Part shown: in pieces, positions 12,104-26,300 of the stretch | How positions within the stretch are numbered: the stretch's first letter is position 1 | How the letters are laid out: the number at the start of each line of letters is the position of its first letter | Source: Haliclystus octoradiatus | Lineage: Eukaryota > Cnidaria > Staurozoa > Stauromedusae > Haliclystidae | Assembly (NCBI GenBank): GCA_916610825.1 | Contig: OU744447.1 | Span: 16,103,751-16,167,750 of the forward strand | DNA: 64,000 nt | Reading direction: 5' to 3' | Position numbers and translations under genes: made by a program | The notes under the pieces: model-generated | What the model saw: the letters and a program-made list of their open reading frames with translations, nothing else | Database searches by the model: none | What the model was told of the DNA's origin: nothing

Positions 12104-12739
12104 AAAATTTGAAAAAGATTTTCCGTGCCGCGCATTCTGACTAAAAAATTGGTAAATCTGCGCAATTTGTAAAAAAAAGGTATAAATCCGCGCTATTTGA
12201 CTAAAATTGCATTTAATAGAAAGCTGCGCATTTGTTTAAAACATATAATTTCAATTTTAGCCTCCTGAATATGTGAAAGTTTGTGTTATAGTTATAGTTT
12301 CATTCTCCTTCCATCGCCACTTCTGCGCCTTCAAAGTCGCGCGATAAAGTGCAGGTTAACAATGTGTTAACGCGTTAGATCAATCAACAACTAATTACTG
12401 TCTAGTCGATTTCTTGTAAATAGTTCCTGTCTGGAGTGTTCTCAGACTTTCTCAAGGTGTTGTTTGAATTTGTGAAATGAATGGACCCGCCTTTTCATTT
12501 TTCTCATTTCTGTAGCCAGAATAGCTGTCTCTGTGTAGGCGTTCCCGAAAATAAATACATTCTTTTGCATAATCTGCATGCTTTTCAGTAAAGTTCCAGA
12601 TTACAAAGAAAACTAAATTAACATTTTGAAAAGAAATTGCTCAGTTTTATCATCTGTCTATGAGCATTAATCATGTTTATAATTATGACTGTTGAGTTTT
12701 GAAGCTGAATCCAACAAGTCCAACTATTCTACATGAAAA

Positions 12740-15700
12740 ATGGCAGGTAAGAATTGTTTTAAAAATAAAAAAATAAATAATACTTTACCTGACCTGACAA
12801 ACAGTTGTTATGAAATATATTTTGAACTAATTTCAAGTTGAATAAATTTGAAATGTATTTATATAATTTAAAGTCAAATGGTGAAATTATTGTGTAAATT
12901 ATTAATTTAATGACTGTGCATATTAATCAATGCAAGTAAACAGTTGCAAAATGAGATAAATTGATACCAAGGCCCGTGCACTCTAGAAATAAAGCCTTTG
13001 ACTAGAAAAAACGTGCTGGAAACAACTGCATAATATATTGTTATAAATACAGGCCTATAATAATTATGATATTGGTATCAGATAACAGTTGAGATACTAT
13101 CACGAGCGGTAAATAATTATTGGAGTCAAAGACTACACATTCAACAGAATATAATTATACATTATTAATAATTTGTTAATATTCATTATCTAGTGCAATT
13201 TACTTAATATATGTAATATAATATGTTACTAATGCTAACATGCCCATGCAATACAACATTAGTATAACACTAAGTAATGCCAGGAAATAGCCAAGAAATA
13301 CACATTGTCCATAGTAAACTTTTCAATTGGCCTACTGACCCAGCTGTGCAGTACCACACATTCATAGCCAATGTTTTAAAATTTGTTTCATATATAAAGA
13401 CGACAAATGTGTCTCATGTGGAAATGTCGCTGGTGGAGCACACAGGTGCAGTTCTTGCGGAGAAGTTTGTCATGCAATTCCTACTTGTGCGGTTATAGAG
13501 GAAGAAGGTTACGGAGGGAAGGTGCTGTGTAATTCCTGCAATGAAGGTACTTTTATCAATTTGTATTTGATGTACACATGTATACAGAATATTTTGAAAA
13601 CAATAATACAATATTAATTGATATGGTGATGTTTTTAAACAATCGAGGTAGCGTTGTACCATATAGTATATATTACAAATTATATCGAGCAATAAAGTGT
13701 GCATTCAGTTGGTTCAACTTAAGAGTAACAAAATTATGATTGTATATTTCTCACAACAACTTTGATTATATCATTACTGTATCATCATAACTTATCATTA
13801 CAGCATTGAAAGTAAATGGTCAAAGCAGTGGAAAAGTAAAACAAGGACAGAGGTCTTCGACTGCAACAAATGGTAGGTTATCTATAACAGGTTTTGTACT
13901 ACTTAATTTGGGTCTATATATTTATTCTTTCTTTCATGACATAGCTACTCGTTTCTATATAAATTAGAATATTCATTTTATTAATGATGTATTTTCTTTT
14001 CATAGCATTTGATGTATTGAAAAATGCAGTCCAGGATGTAGACATCACCTTAAAGAGAATAAGTGGTGGACATAAAAAAACAAAAATGGCAATATGTCTT
14101 GTATGCTTTGATGAATGTGAAGCTGGAAAACGGAAAAAATTCTGGTACTCAAGATGTAATAAGTCCAGTATGGATGAACATTTGAAGATACATACCAATG
14201 CAAGCAAAAAAGATTACATCAGTATTGACGATCCTAAGGCATCGAAAGCTGCAAAAAAATGGAAAGAAATACAAAACAAGTAATAAAACAAACAGCAACC
14301 CACAATAGTCCCATATTTATCATCATCATCATTATCTCATTCATAAAAAGTACATGTGATGAGCTGCCAATTAAGATGTAGTAATAATAGGCATATCTAT
14401 CCTTCTTTTTTTTCTGTAACAGTTTCCTGTTTTCTGCAACAGTCTGTTTTAAAAAGGTCACTTGAGTATAGATCCCACTATAGGCTAGATTCTAAAGTAT
14501 TTGAATTTGTTTTCAATATTTGAAATATATTGTCTATCTTAATAAATCATTTTGTTTGGGTGTGATGTACCTTAGGAAATCTTGAGAAAGCTACAGTGTA
14601 ATGTGTATTTTATATCAATGTATCCCCTCGCCGTGGGAATGTAACATAAAAAGTTGGCTCATTTTGGATATGCTTGAGTTTCTCTCAAATATATGATAAA
14701 TAATGTTATGGTCTATTTTTCAGGAAAGGTAACACTGGTCCAGCAGCAAAAAAAAAGTGTTTACCAGCTATTGCAAAGTCAATGGAAAATTCACCATGCA
14801 TTGAAACTTCATCTCTGGCATGTCCTCCTGGAAACACAGACCGAGATGTTGAAATATCAATAATATCTGATAATCCAAGTTTACAGTCAGTACACACAAA
14901 CGATAACACATCAGTTTGTGATAACCTGGAAGTTGCTCATCGTGATGAAGTAGTTGTTAGCCACTTGGACGAAGAACAACTAGAAGACCTAAACAGTGAG
15001 CATTTGCAAACAAATATCACACTTGGGCAAAATGATGACAAACAAGAACAAACCACGCTAGAGAAATTTTTCAATAGTTCTTCAGCTGCTCAAAACAAGA
15101 CAATATTGGACTATCTTGCTGAAAAGATTGCAGAGAAAGTAATAAAAGAAACCAAGGCAAATGATAGAGCCATAATTGAAGAGAGACCAGAAATACAAAT
15201 GAGGAACTCAAGTGCAAAGAATTTGAATGAGCTTTTGTTAGAAGAACCTGATATTGAAATACTTGGCGAAAATGATACTTGGATTATTCGATGCAAGCCT
15301 TGCCATTTCTATTTGTGTAACCCTATGGCATCGAAGCACCTGAAAAGAAAACCTACAGGGTCATCCATTGCAACCGGTCTTGACATAACTAAAAAAGATT
15401 ATGACATACTCTGTAGTGGGAACTCACAGCCATGGAGAAGAATGAAACATAGAATACTAAAACACTTGGCAGGATCTTCAAAGACCCATAACAGTTCTGC
15501 AGAGTTTGTGAGAGGTAGTAAAAAGATACACAGTAGAGAGAAATTGGCGCTTAGGAATCAATTGAGAACGGCAATCGGTGTGGTACAAAGCAAATCTGCT
15601 GCAATTCATTACGAGACCCGGATTGCTGAACTTTATCAAGCAGGTGCTGAGGTTGGTGACTTTGGGCACTCAAGAATGCTTTTTCCTGACATGATCAATG

Positions 15701-15831
15701 TGGCATGCAGATACATTGACATAGAAACAATAGCACATCTGAAGGAAGTTAATCCTAGCACTGGCCTCCCTCCACATTTTTACGTAACAGCAGACATTTC
15801 TTGGCTCTGTGTTTCTGGAACAGCAACTTGA
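12740..15831 (+). CDS. hAT-derived zinc-finger/BED-like protein lacking the catalytic half (5 exons, 534 aa)
   Basis: Exons 12740-12746, 13400-13546, 13804-13872, 14006-14279 and 14724-15831 join in frame with phases 1, 1, 1 and 2, giving 534 aa. Residues 6-49 form a cysteine-rich finger: C6-x2-C9, C19-x2-C22, C26-H27, C32 and C46-x2-C49. Residues about 105-137 have a BED-like C105-x2-C108 and H133-x3-H137 arrangement. A long linker precedes a segment ending GLPPHFYVTAD, which resembles the point where hAT proteins of the KIAA1586 type enter their RNase H-like catalytic domain. The frame then turns into unrelated residues and stops, so the catalytic and dimerisation regions are missing. The gene lies wholly inside the hAT element. 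It could encode a DNA-binding repressor, a domesticated factor, or nothing functional. Open frames and clean splice sites argue against long decay. Confidence 0.65.
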
Positions 15832-16078
15832 AATTACCTTTGCCAATTATAATAGAATTGATGAATTCATAATATTATGGAAAGAAAATCTCTGTACAGT
15901 ACTCTTTTTATATAGTAACACTCTACTTATTTCTTGCCTGTTTTCAAAATATTGCTGTTTGTTTCTTCAATTTTTCCGGAAAAACGCTATAAAAGATTTT
16001 ATCATTTCCGCGCAATTTCGAGTGACAAAATATAGCATTCCCCGCGCACTTGGCAATCTTTGCAACCTGGGCCCTCTG

Positions 16079-17328
16079 TACTCTGCAAAGGGAATGCTAA
16101 AAATGTTGAACTTGAACTTGATCTATCTTGAACTTGACACAATGCAGAACTTGATAGACATAATAGAAATTTGGGCAAGCGAAAAAAAATGTTGGTAGGC
16201 CACTCAATCAAGAGAATTGAGGTATTATCTTGAGGACGACCGCTGGCGCTGACAGATGGTGAATTTTCATCCACAACCAGATTCGGAAAACTTTTTACAA
16301 GAAAGGGTCCTTAGAATATTTTCAAATTTCTGATTTGCGGACAACTAAAAAAAACAATGATTTTCTTATGAATTTTTGCCAGCCTTACGGAAACGTAATT
16401 GCCAGGTTTCCGGGTTTGTCAGTCTCTGAACCTGCAGTACTAAGCTACCTGCAAACTGCTCTTTAGAATATTCGCCGTCACTTGCAAGGCGTTTTCACAG
16501 AAGTTTGCATTCTTATCTGACGGAAAAAAATTCTTCATAAAAAAAGTAATAATAATGTTTCCTGGAGCTTGTAACTTCTAAGCATGTATCTGATAAATCA
16601 AGTTTCTGAATAAATGATGATGAGAACGATGATGATGCTGATGAATAACTAGACAATTCTAATTCTAGATTTTCAATTGATTGTGGATCATTAATACATC
16701 AATACAGTTAAAACAGCTAAAGAGTAGAGCATCCCAGACGCAGATCCAGGATTTATTTTATTGTGGTCAAAATTATTGTGGCCATTCCCATTCTCGACCA
16801 CGCCCATTTGTACACCAAAAAAAGATTGAGCAAAAAGTCAGTCAAAAAATCACATAATGTTAGGCCTACATACAATTACAATACATATAGACCTAATTAT
16901 ATTAACTTCACTTCATCAAGAGCTGTCTTCAATCTCCACTGTACAATTCAGGTACAATCTGCTATATTAAAAAATGACAATCCACAATTAAAGAATATTT
17001 ATATGAACTATAAATAACTATAAATATATGTACTCTTAAAGGGGTTTAGTATTTTAACAGATCGGTGAATTTATATTGATTAAAAATTTTTTTCACTGTT
17101 TTATAAGTCCTTAGTCCTCCAGTATAGGAAGTGAGTGACTGTTTTAAGGTAAATCAAAAGCATAATAATTTTCTAATGAACTTTAAATCAACTTTAAACA
17201 AGTAGAAGGGTCTGTTTAATAGGCTAAACTTTTTTAATCTGTCCCATCACTTTCCTTGGTGGTAAATGTTGTATTCAACATTTGATTTTTTTGAATAGAT
17301 AGTCAAGTTCTTACTTGTTCTGCTCTAG
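16079..17328. other. Region between hAT element and first solid exon of the next gene
   Basis: AT-rich DNA, probably intron. Short plus-strand open frames here (for example 16763-17017) have no recognisable domain or convincing splice sites. A GAT-rich patch lies at 16617-16645. Confidence 0.35.
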
Positions 17329-20300
17329 GTACCAGTCAAAGATTCATTTCAACTGGAGGTATGGCTAGATATTTCAGCTTGTAAATCTTTGTGTCCTAAC
17401 AAGCATTACCTAAATTACATTAATCACTTTATTATATCTTCATTTCTTAGAAGTTGTGCAAAGAAGTGCTACACGGAGTGAATCCCGGCAAAAAAGAGGT
17501 CCTGCTAATACAAAGGTAAATTTCAAATTCATGAATATGGTTTTTACTGCTGTAAACTGACAGATAATGATTTGACTGATTATGTTTGTTCTAAATTTTG
17601 AAATCATTTTCAAAGTTTGGACAGATGTGCATGTTGCAAGTAAAAATAAGAACTACATTATTTCTGACATATAATTTGAATAATTTAAGCCTAGGTATGT
17701 GCTTAGAATTACTACAACATTAGTATGATTAGATCAGTTTTAGCCATCAAAAGCATTCTGATGAGATAGATGTTGAAATGTAGCACCACGCTGTTGCCGC
17801 AAAGAGCGAAGACAAAAATAAATAACACAGTTACTCCAATAAAGCAAACTTCAAGATAATATAATAAACTGTAAGACAAAATATACGTTATAGGCCTACT
17901 AAACACATCCGTACTTCGGATACCACACCTTAAAACTCCAGCAATCATGAAACTGAACAAGAAGGATAACTATAAAAGCTTCCAATCAAAAACTATTATT
18001 AATAATAAACCAAGTAATATTAAACTACACATATACTTCAAAAGGTGTAAATCATCAGCATGAATTTCAACAATAGATACAATTATAAGATCAATTTTAA
18101 GCTACCTCTGCTGTCTTTTCAATATATTGGGTACTGTTTATTCAATGTCACTTGTATGATTCTAGTTATGTGATTTATGTTGGTTATACATGCCAACATC
18201 TTCACCAAAGCATCAACACAACCGTTCCGCGATTAGTTAACAATTTCATCGCTCATGCAGTCTAACCGCCAACAAATTTTCAATGCCATATATAATGCAA
18301 AAACAAAAGCAATTAGCCGATTTATGGGAAGCCAATGCTCAATGTGGCTTTGATTATTTGTTTAGTTTGTTTGTTTGTTTTGTTTTGTTTTGTTTTGTAA
18401 TCAACTAAACTGCAGTGTAGTGAAACATGTATACAACATCCAGCTATAAGAGGTGGATAAATTGACTACTATGTGCAGATGACCTTTATATACAGTGTTG
18501 ATTCTAGAAAATAAATAATATATTAGACATACAGGTGACCACTACAGCACCGCTGTACAGAAGTGACCGATATGTCTGACTGTATATCTCTATTTTATAT
18601 CCCTAAAGATGTTATCACAAGCGTTTTGAAGTGCTGTGTTCTTCACTGCTGCCATTAGACTCTTAGACAAAATTAATGAACACAAAATTAGTAATTGAAT
18701 AAACTTAGTGTGGATTAAGCCTTGGATAATTCTAATAATAATTCAATCTTGGATCACTATATGAAATTTATATTTCAGCTTGTGACTGATTCTGAAGAGG
18801 TTGTTGAACGCCGAAAAGCATTTGGAGGAAACAAGAAATTCCAAGCTGTTAGTGTGTCAAATGGCCTATTTGTAAATGATGTATTAGGTATGCCTGTTTA
18901 TGTCTAATAGCAATTTGATTATGTGCCATGTCATGTGTAATTTTATTTTATCCGGGTTGTACAATGTTTTACGAACATTCATGAACAACTTATCTACAGT
19001 CCATGAACTATCCATTGGACATTAATGGTCTGTTTTTTATGAACTGTTCATGAACTTCCTAAATTTACAAACGTTCATGGACATATTATCTACAGCGTCC
19101 ATGAACAGTCCATGGACATTGAATGGTCTGTTTTGTAAACTGTTCATGAACTTCCTAAATTTTACGAACGTTCATGAACACCTTATCTACAGTTCATGAA
19201 CTGTCCACGGACATTGAATGACCTGTTTTCCATGAGCTGTTTTCACAGGGGTATTTCAACAAAAATAATAAAACGTCTTAGATGTCAATATCTCTATCAT
19301 GTAGAATATTTTGATTGGGTGTATTGTATTATGCAGTTTCCAGTATATTAAAGGGACTATGCGGTAGCCATTATGTATTATCTTTGGGTGCAAATTTTAT
19401 TGCACGTTACTACTTCGCCTTTGCATTTTGGTCGGCTGGATTGTAAGCTGTGAGGATAGCAAAACAAACATAAATGGCTTTGACATTTATTTCTATTTTA
19501 TAATCAATTTCGATTTGCACAAAAACCCTCAAGTACAGGAATCAATGATAATAAATTCACTAATGGCATAAGATACCAAATTTTATGGTTCTCTTGTGCA
19601 GACTATTATTGTAACTTTTGAGTCAGAAAAAACAAGAGCAAAACGAGTCAGCTGAAAATGTAAACGTGTTTTTATTCTTTTCAAGAAAGGCAAAGTCAGC
19701 AAGTCTACTTTATTGTACTCTATACTAACGATTAACACTATTCACGTATGTCGGTTCAATACATACATTACCATTATAAACTAGCCTATAACTTATTTAT
19801 TTAATATCTGATTACAATCAAAAATTTTATGAAAATATGGTTACAATAGAAAAACCAACGAAGCATGTATAACATTCATTGCATAACATAAAACTGCCTC
19901 GATTACTTTTGAAAAATACGGTGCTGAAATTTTCAGAGGCAAGATGGTGTCCTACAGCTTTTCATAAACATTGAACACCAGACAGAAGAATACAGCTAAC
20001 ACGAAAACAAGTATTGAAAGTGTACACACTTTTCAAAAATATTAAGCAAAGTAGACAGCCGATTCGAATAGTCCCTTTAAGTTTGGCTACAATCACATCA
20101 TGGATCCTGCTGAATAGTATTATGTAATATCTCAATATTGTCACAGTTAACACCTACAGTGTTTGCTTTGTTTTTGTGATGGAGCATCAGATCTACAGTA
20201 GATCTATTTACAATGCAGTTTCAAATATGAAAAGAGTTATATCAACATCACCGATAGGCATGATCTGACAAAGCACAGCAACTGAGTTTCTACGAGACTG

Positions 20301-23300
20301 GCCAGAATATAAAAAAAAGATTCCTCCCCTGTAGAAATAGTTCATGAATATGAAATCACCCAAAATTTCATGAAGTGTTGATGAACTTTTGGGCAATTAC
20401 ATGTCATGAACCAGTTCATGACTTGGCTCATGAGCTGTCCATCAATTTCATGAAATTCATGATCCTCTCCTATGCACACAATATCTTTTTTATGATTTAG
20501 GTGTTTCTGAAGTTCTTCCGATTAAAGATGTTATCTATAGCGGTGCCAACCCTTATCATGTCGAAGATAAAATTATTGTGAAAGGCACAATAGTTCAATT
20601 GGATACTGAACCATTGTTTGAAAGGTAACACCTTTATGGTCATCATCATTATCTTTATAAATATAAAATGCTTATAACAAGCAAAACATTTCAAATTTCA
20701 AAATATTAAATCATGTATGCTTTTTTTTAATTTCAAGACTGAAAGCAAATGCAAATGAAAATGTAAGTGATTTATATTTAATTTGAATATACTTTTAGAT
20801 TGACACTGATATTTCTGTCTATATATCTGTCAGACTGTCGTATATAAAATGGTGGGGACTACGGATGCTGTTTTTGGTCCAAATAATGTCAACACATATC
20901 AATAAATTAAATGAAAGGGATCCAATGCTATACTAAGTCTGTAATGGAGATTTCAATTTCTCAAGTTTTAATTTCAGGGTAATTAAAGCCATCACAACTG
21001 ATCTTTTAAGGAGGACAATATATTCTTTGTCAATCAAGCGTATTCCTACTGCATTGCGTCCAAATGAGAAAATATATTTATAGCAAAAACCACTTATTTT
21101 CAATAACTTTACTCGCTTTGCTGTGGTCAGCAAAGACTCATTTCTGAGGATTGTATTGTAATCTGTTTTTAATCTAAATCTTTTTTTTTCAAATAATTGT
21201 TATCATTTTTATTGTGACAATCTTTTTTGCTGGCGCAAGTGAAACGTATACATCTTTAATTCTTTATACCTCTTTAAAAAAATACTGGTCATTCAATAAC
21301 AATAGAGAAAAATATAATATAAGATAATACAGTATATACAGTAGTGTTAAAATGTATGTTATTTAAATAATTAAAATATCTCCCTTGTGTCTCTTACAAT
21401 GGCCATAGACAGTCTCCGCAGAAGGAAATATGTTGACCTCTTCTCTCCAGTTAGCCTGGAAATCCTCTTTCCAATTCATTTGATTACTTCTCTGTTCTTT
21501 TGTTTGTCTCTTCCCCAAAAACACCAGTCGTCACACACAAGATTTTGATAATGTATTTCTACAAGTGACGTCTTAAACAAGGGTCTGCCAGACTTCCATG
21601 GAAGAATTAATAGTCATCCCATCAGGACGTTTGCCATTTTCTCTGCATAATCATGTAGGTTGTGAGAGTGTCGGAACACCAGCTGATCCGAAGGCCTGCA
21701 AAATATTTTGTTCAGCTCAGAATGCTGACTACAGTATATCTTCCTGAACTCTTGCAACAGTTTATTCCATGTATCCCCAAGCCATTTACCTCTTTGCTGC
21801 AAATGCGCTGATAAGGCTCTGGGACTTTCACTCCGAGCAAAAGGCAAACTGCTTTTCTGCGCTGTGCATTGTCTAACTTGGGGCCAATTGAAAAAATTGG
21901 TGCAGCCTCAAGCCAGATGTTGGCATTTTCAGAACAAGTAGCAAGGAGACAAGCTCTTGTTGAAGGGTCTTTGGCAGAGGAATGCAACATAGAGAAAGAA
22001 ATTTCGCACATTGGTATGTCCCAAGGTTTTCTGATGGATCCTATTTGATGGTTCAGGTAACTCTATGCCAGGCCAAGCTTCCAAAGCCGCTTATATGCTA
22101 TATCAGATCAGATGATGCAAGAAATGAGATAAGATAGGCAGAAATACTGCAGACCGTAGAGTACCTAGACCACCGAAAGAAGAGAGTTAGAAGGGAGTTT
22201 TGTATCCACTGATTAATGTCTAATATACCATTCAGCACTTCTTACAGGATCTCACATATACATTTTTCATATTGTGTTAAATTAAGGAGCTATAGCATTG
22301 GGAGGACCTCAACATATTTGATAACTTTCGAATAGAAAAGTAATGGTGCAGTAAAAATAAAGCATGATGGGATTCCAATAGTAATAACCGTTCAGCTAAA
22401 TTCTTCAACTCAATTAATTTATATTCCAGTATGGTATGTGATCAACTGCATTCACTTCAAACTCTTTGAACTTTTTGATTATTGCTGTTCTGTCAGGCAA
22501 ATCGATACAGCTGCAAAGTAGTATTTTGGATATGGACTGGTTGAGTGTCAGGAGCAGAATCTCTCACCGCATTTTGAAGATCAGTCTGCAGAACAGTCTC
22601 TACCGGCGAAGACCCCATCCAAATGCCAACAGGTATACTTTGAAGATAAACCATCAACAATGCGGTGTATACATGAACTGAAAAGAAGAAGAAACAAAGG
22701 GTCACGTCACCCTGTTGGATTCCTTCCTCAGATAAAATGATATCATCCCAATAGAATTGTGTTGTTTGAAGCTGTAATCCAGGCTGAGAAAAGGGTACAG
22801 TTTGATAAGTGTTATTTGGTTGTAGTTAAAACAACATGTTCTGGCGAAATACACAAAGAGCAGTTGTCACATTCCCGAAATACGAGTTCCTTTGATATCT
22901 TTTTCATTAGACTGACACAAGTATTTTGGAAGAACTTTATGCAATTAGAACAATCTCTTTTAAATGATTGCGATGTATCCAAGCCACGAAATCATTCATG
23001 TTTCTGCCAAAAATCAGCTGGTCTTTGCAAGTAAATAAGTGAATCCCTGTGGTCCAAAGAACATGTGTGGCAGATTAGACTTTTTCTTAAAGTTATAATA
23101 GTAATTGAAGAAAAAAATAAATACATACAAACAATAATGTAAACTTCCTGGCATAAAGTAATGTGAAATGATAGACTGGCTTTGCGGTTTGAGTTGCGAT
23201 GAAAAATGTATTAATGTATGGAAAAGTTGATGTAACTGCTTCGTAATTTAAGCTCATTTAAGAGCACAAAAACTAACGCCTGACCTTGTTGAACGACGGC

Positions 23301-26300
23301 GACAAAAGACGTATTTAAATTATTTAAGGCTTTATAATCCTAAACACAGTTTAGTTGGATAATTTATGCAAACGTTTTATGATATTTACCTAATATGATC
23401 TCTGTAAAACATAAATGAGTCTCTGTAAATGAGTCTAAAAAGTGCAAAACAGTGTACGGGCAGTAAACAAACCTAATAACCGATGTGTTTTAAAGTGCAC
23501 ATGACACCAAAATATGTTTTTTCCGGAATCCAGTAGCCCATCAAAATAAATAGGAATGGCGACGATAGTTTCTTGATTTCGACTCTTATAAGCTGATATT
23601 TAATGTTAGCAGTAGTAGTATAGACAGTCACATTATAAGAATGTGCCGTCCCCCTTACGCCTTGCTTATTTGCTACACAAAGAACGCCACAAATCACGGT
23701 CAGGCATGGCTGACAAAGAAGAATTTATTTATCTAATTATTTTATTTATTTAATTTATTAATTTAATTGTTTTATTTATTTTATTTATTAATTTATTTAT
23801 TTAATGTTGAAAGTACCATATTTCAGAAATTGAACGTGAATTGTATAGTTGAGAAAGGTTTTAGTAGACTTCGATGGTGTTTTTCTGTCAGGAAGGTGTT
23901 GAAACGCTGGATCAACGAATGTCATAAAACATTGTGTTGAGTACTTAAGCAGCGGCAAAACTCTTTGTATTCTCTTCGCTGAGGATGATGATCAAAATCA
24001 TTGCTCAACTTTGGTCGATCTCCCGTCAATACAAAGCATTTTGCCGCTTTTTAAGCATTCAACACCTTGTTCTATGACATGCTTTGATCCAATGTTTTAA
24101 CTCCGTTTTGACAAAAAAACTCCATCGCAGTCTAATAAAATGTTTCTAAACTCTACAATTCACTTTCAATTTCAGTCATATATGGCCGACATATATATTT
24201 CTTTTTCGCGAGAAAAATGTTGCTATTTTTTGAAGTCTTGACTTTGTTATTTTTCCATAGTGAAAATGATTCGAATTTGAATTCTCTGTGTTTTGCTTCC
24301 ATTATCCAAACTGTGGACCGTTAGCCAATCAAATGAATAAGTTATGTTATGAAATTTTACAGTTTTTTGCTTCTCCCTTTGGGTATAAAATTTTAATTAT
24401 TTTTTCAGAAATTCTTAGCATAAATCAAATTATGTAATACCGTGCATCCTGGCTTATCTTTTCAAATGTAACATGCAAATTTATTTGTTTATGAACATTT
24501 TCTTGTTCCATTTTAGAATAACGGATATATAACGCAAGAAGCTCTACAAAAATTACAAAATGATGAAATTGTATACGGTATGGTTTGTTTGAATACATAT
24601 TTATTGATTGTCTTCACCCATATGGTATTGGTATAGTGTAGAGACGATGAGTCTAAGAGTTGTTTGTTTTGATGTGTCATCATGTGGTCAAACTGCAACT
24701 ACCCCTGTAAGAAAAGTTCATGAACTGTTCACGAACCTACAAAGAAATGTTCATGAGCTGTTTATGAATTGTGCGTGATAGTCCATGAACTGTAATGAAC
24801 TAGCAAAAAATGTTCATGAATTGTTCATGAACTCGTTAATTTTTTTTCAAAGGGGTATTCTAGGTGGGAACATTTGAAGAGTAACATTCTGCAATTTGAG
24901 TAAGCTTCACGTCCATGGTAGTATGTGACAGTTCATGAACTGTTCGCAAACCTACAAAAAAATGTTCATGAGCTGTTTCTGAACTGTGCGTGATAGTTCA
25001 TGAACTGTAATGAACCTACATAAATGTCCATGAATTGTTCATGAACATGTGGATTTTTTTTCAAAGGGGTATTCTAGGAGGGAACATTTGAAGAGTAACA
25101 TTCTGCAATTTGAGCAAGCTTCACGTCCATGGTAGTATGTGACAGTTCATGAACTGTTCACGAACCTACAAAAAAATGTTCATGAGCTGTTTCTAAACTG
25201 TGCGTGATAGTTCATGAACTGTAATGAACCTACATAAATGTCCGTGAATTGTTCATGAACATGTGGATTTTTTTTCAAAGGGGTATTCTAGGAGGGAACA
25301 TTTGAAGAGTAACATTCTGCAAATTGAGTAACCCTTCACGTCCATGGTAGCATGTGAGAACTATCTCAAAAATGTATTTATTTCAAATCATTTGAATCTA
25401 GTGTAGCAGTGTACAATTTTTATCTCTATTCATATTGTGACGGATTTGTGATTTTTGTCAAAACGATAGATATTTACGCCTCTCAAATATTTAGTCACTG
25501 TTATGGCTTTAATCGAAAATTCATGCATGTAATGAACATTTTATCTTTTTAACTACTGTATTCATTGACACTTCATGATAAGTATTCCATTTTTTGCTAA
25601 TGAACTTATTTTGTTAGTATGTATGGGGGAAATCCCTCTTTATTCATTTTCACGTATACGGGAGTGTGTCTGATACGGTTTGATAAATTTATTTTGCAAT
25701 AAAATTGATACCATATTGAGATAGTCAAGATTCATTTCAGAATTGTGAAAAATTTATTTTTCCCCTTGTATTGTGTCTTTAGCTAACTCACACAGCTTTT
25801 CACGTTGTTAATATGGAAAAGAACTCATATCTACTTATATTCAAGGCTCTCAAAGAATGAAAAATGGAATCCGAAAATAAAAAAATACTCTATATATCAA
25901 TTTAGAATCACATTGTTTAAATTCAGGATGGAGTCTTTTCTTTATTTTTGGATGGAATTTTTTTAATTTTCCTGGAAGACTTGACTTACTGAGTTATAAA
26001 ATAAGATGTAAAACAAAGTGTCTAACTCATTTGACAAAACATTTCTTCAGATAGTCTTTTTGCAAGTTGACTTTTTGATGTGTGTGCTTTGCAATTCCCA
26101 TACATCCTCTCCTCGTAATTAATATGTTTAAAACATTCAAATAATAATCTCACTCTATTTCTAGGCAAAATAGAAACACGGCCTGGTCAAAATGGCTTAA
26201 TCGGTGGCCGCATTCTCATTGGAGAGGAATTAGAGGAGCTTCTTAAAACTCTTGAGACTGTAAGGCAGAAGCCTCCACCACCTCGTCGGAAAACAATATA

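Larger units (their letters stand above)
12059..16070 (+). mobile_element. 4.0-kb hAT-type DNA transposon with 8-bp target duplication
   Basis: The left end reads CCAGGTTGAAAAGAATGG and the reverse complement of the right end reads CCAGGTTGCAAAGATTGC; both then reach GCGCGGGGAATGC, giving imperfect terminal inverted repeats of about 34 bp. The flanks are an identical 8-bp direct repeat, GCCCTCTG, at 12051-12058 and 16071-16078. Eight-bp duplications are typical of hAT elements. Subterminal motifs CCGCGCA, CTGCGCA and CCGCGCT recur at 12080-12240 and again near 16010-16050, as expected for transposase-binding sites. The element carries one multi-exon gene related to hAT proteins but ending before the catalytic region, so it looks internally deleted or domesticated. 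The perfect duplication suggests a fairly recent insertion. Confidence 0.8.

Noticed and set aside
13914..14461. Minus-strand open frames opposite the hAT gene
   Set aside because: They are antisense shadows of exon 14006-14279 and flanking intron.
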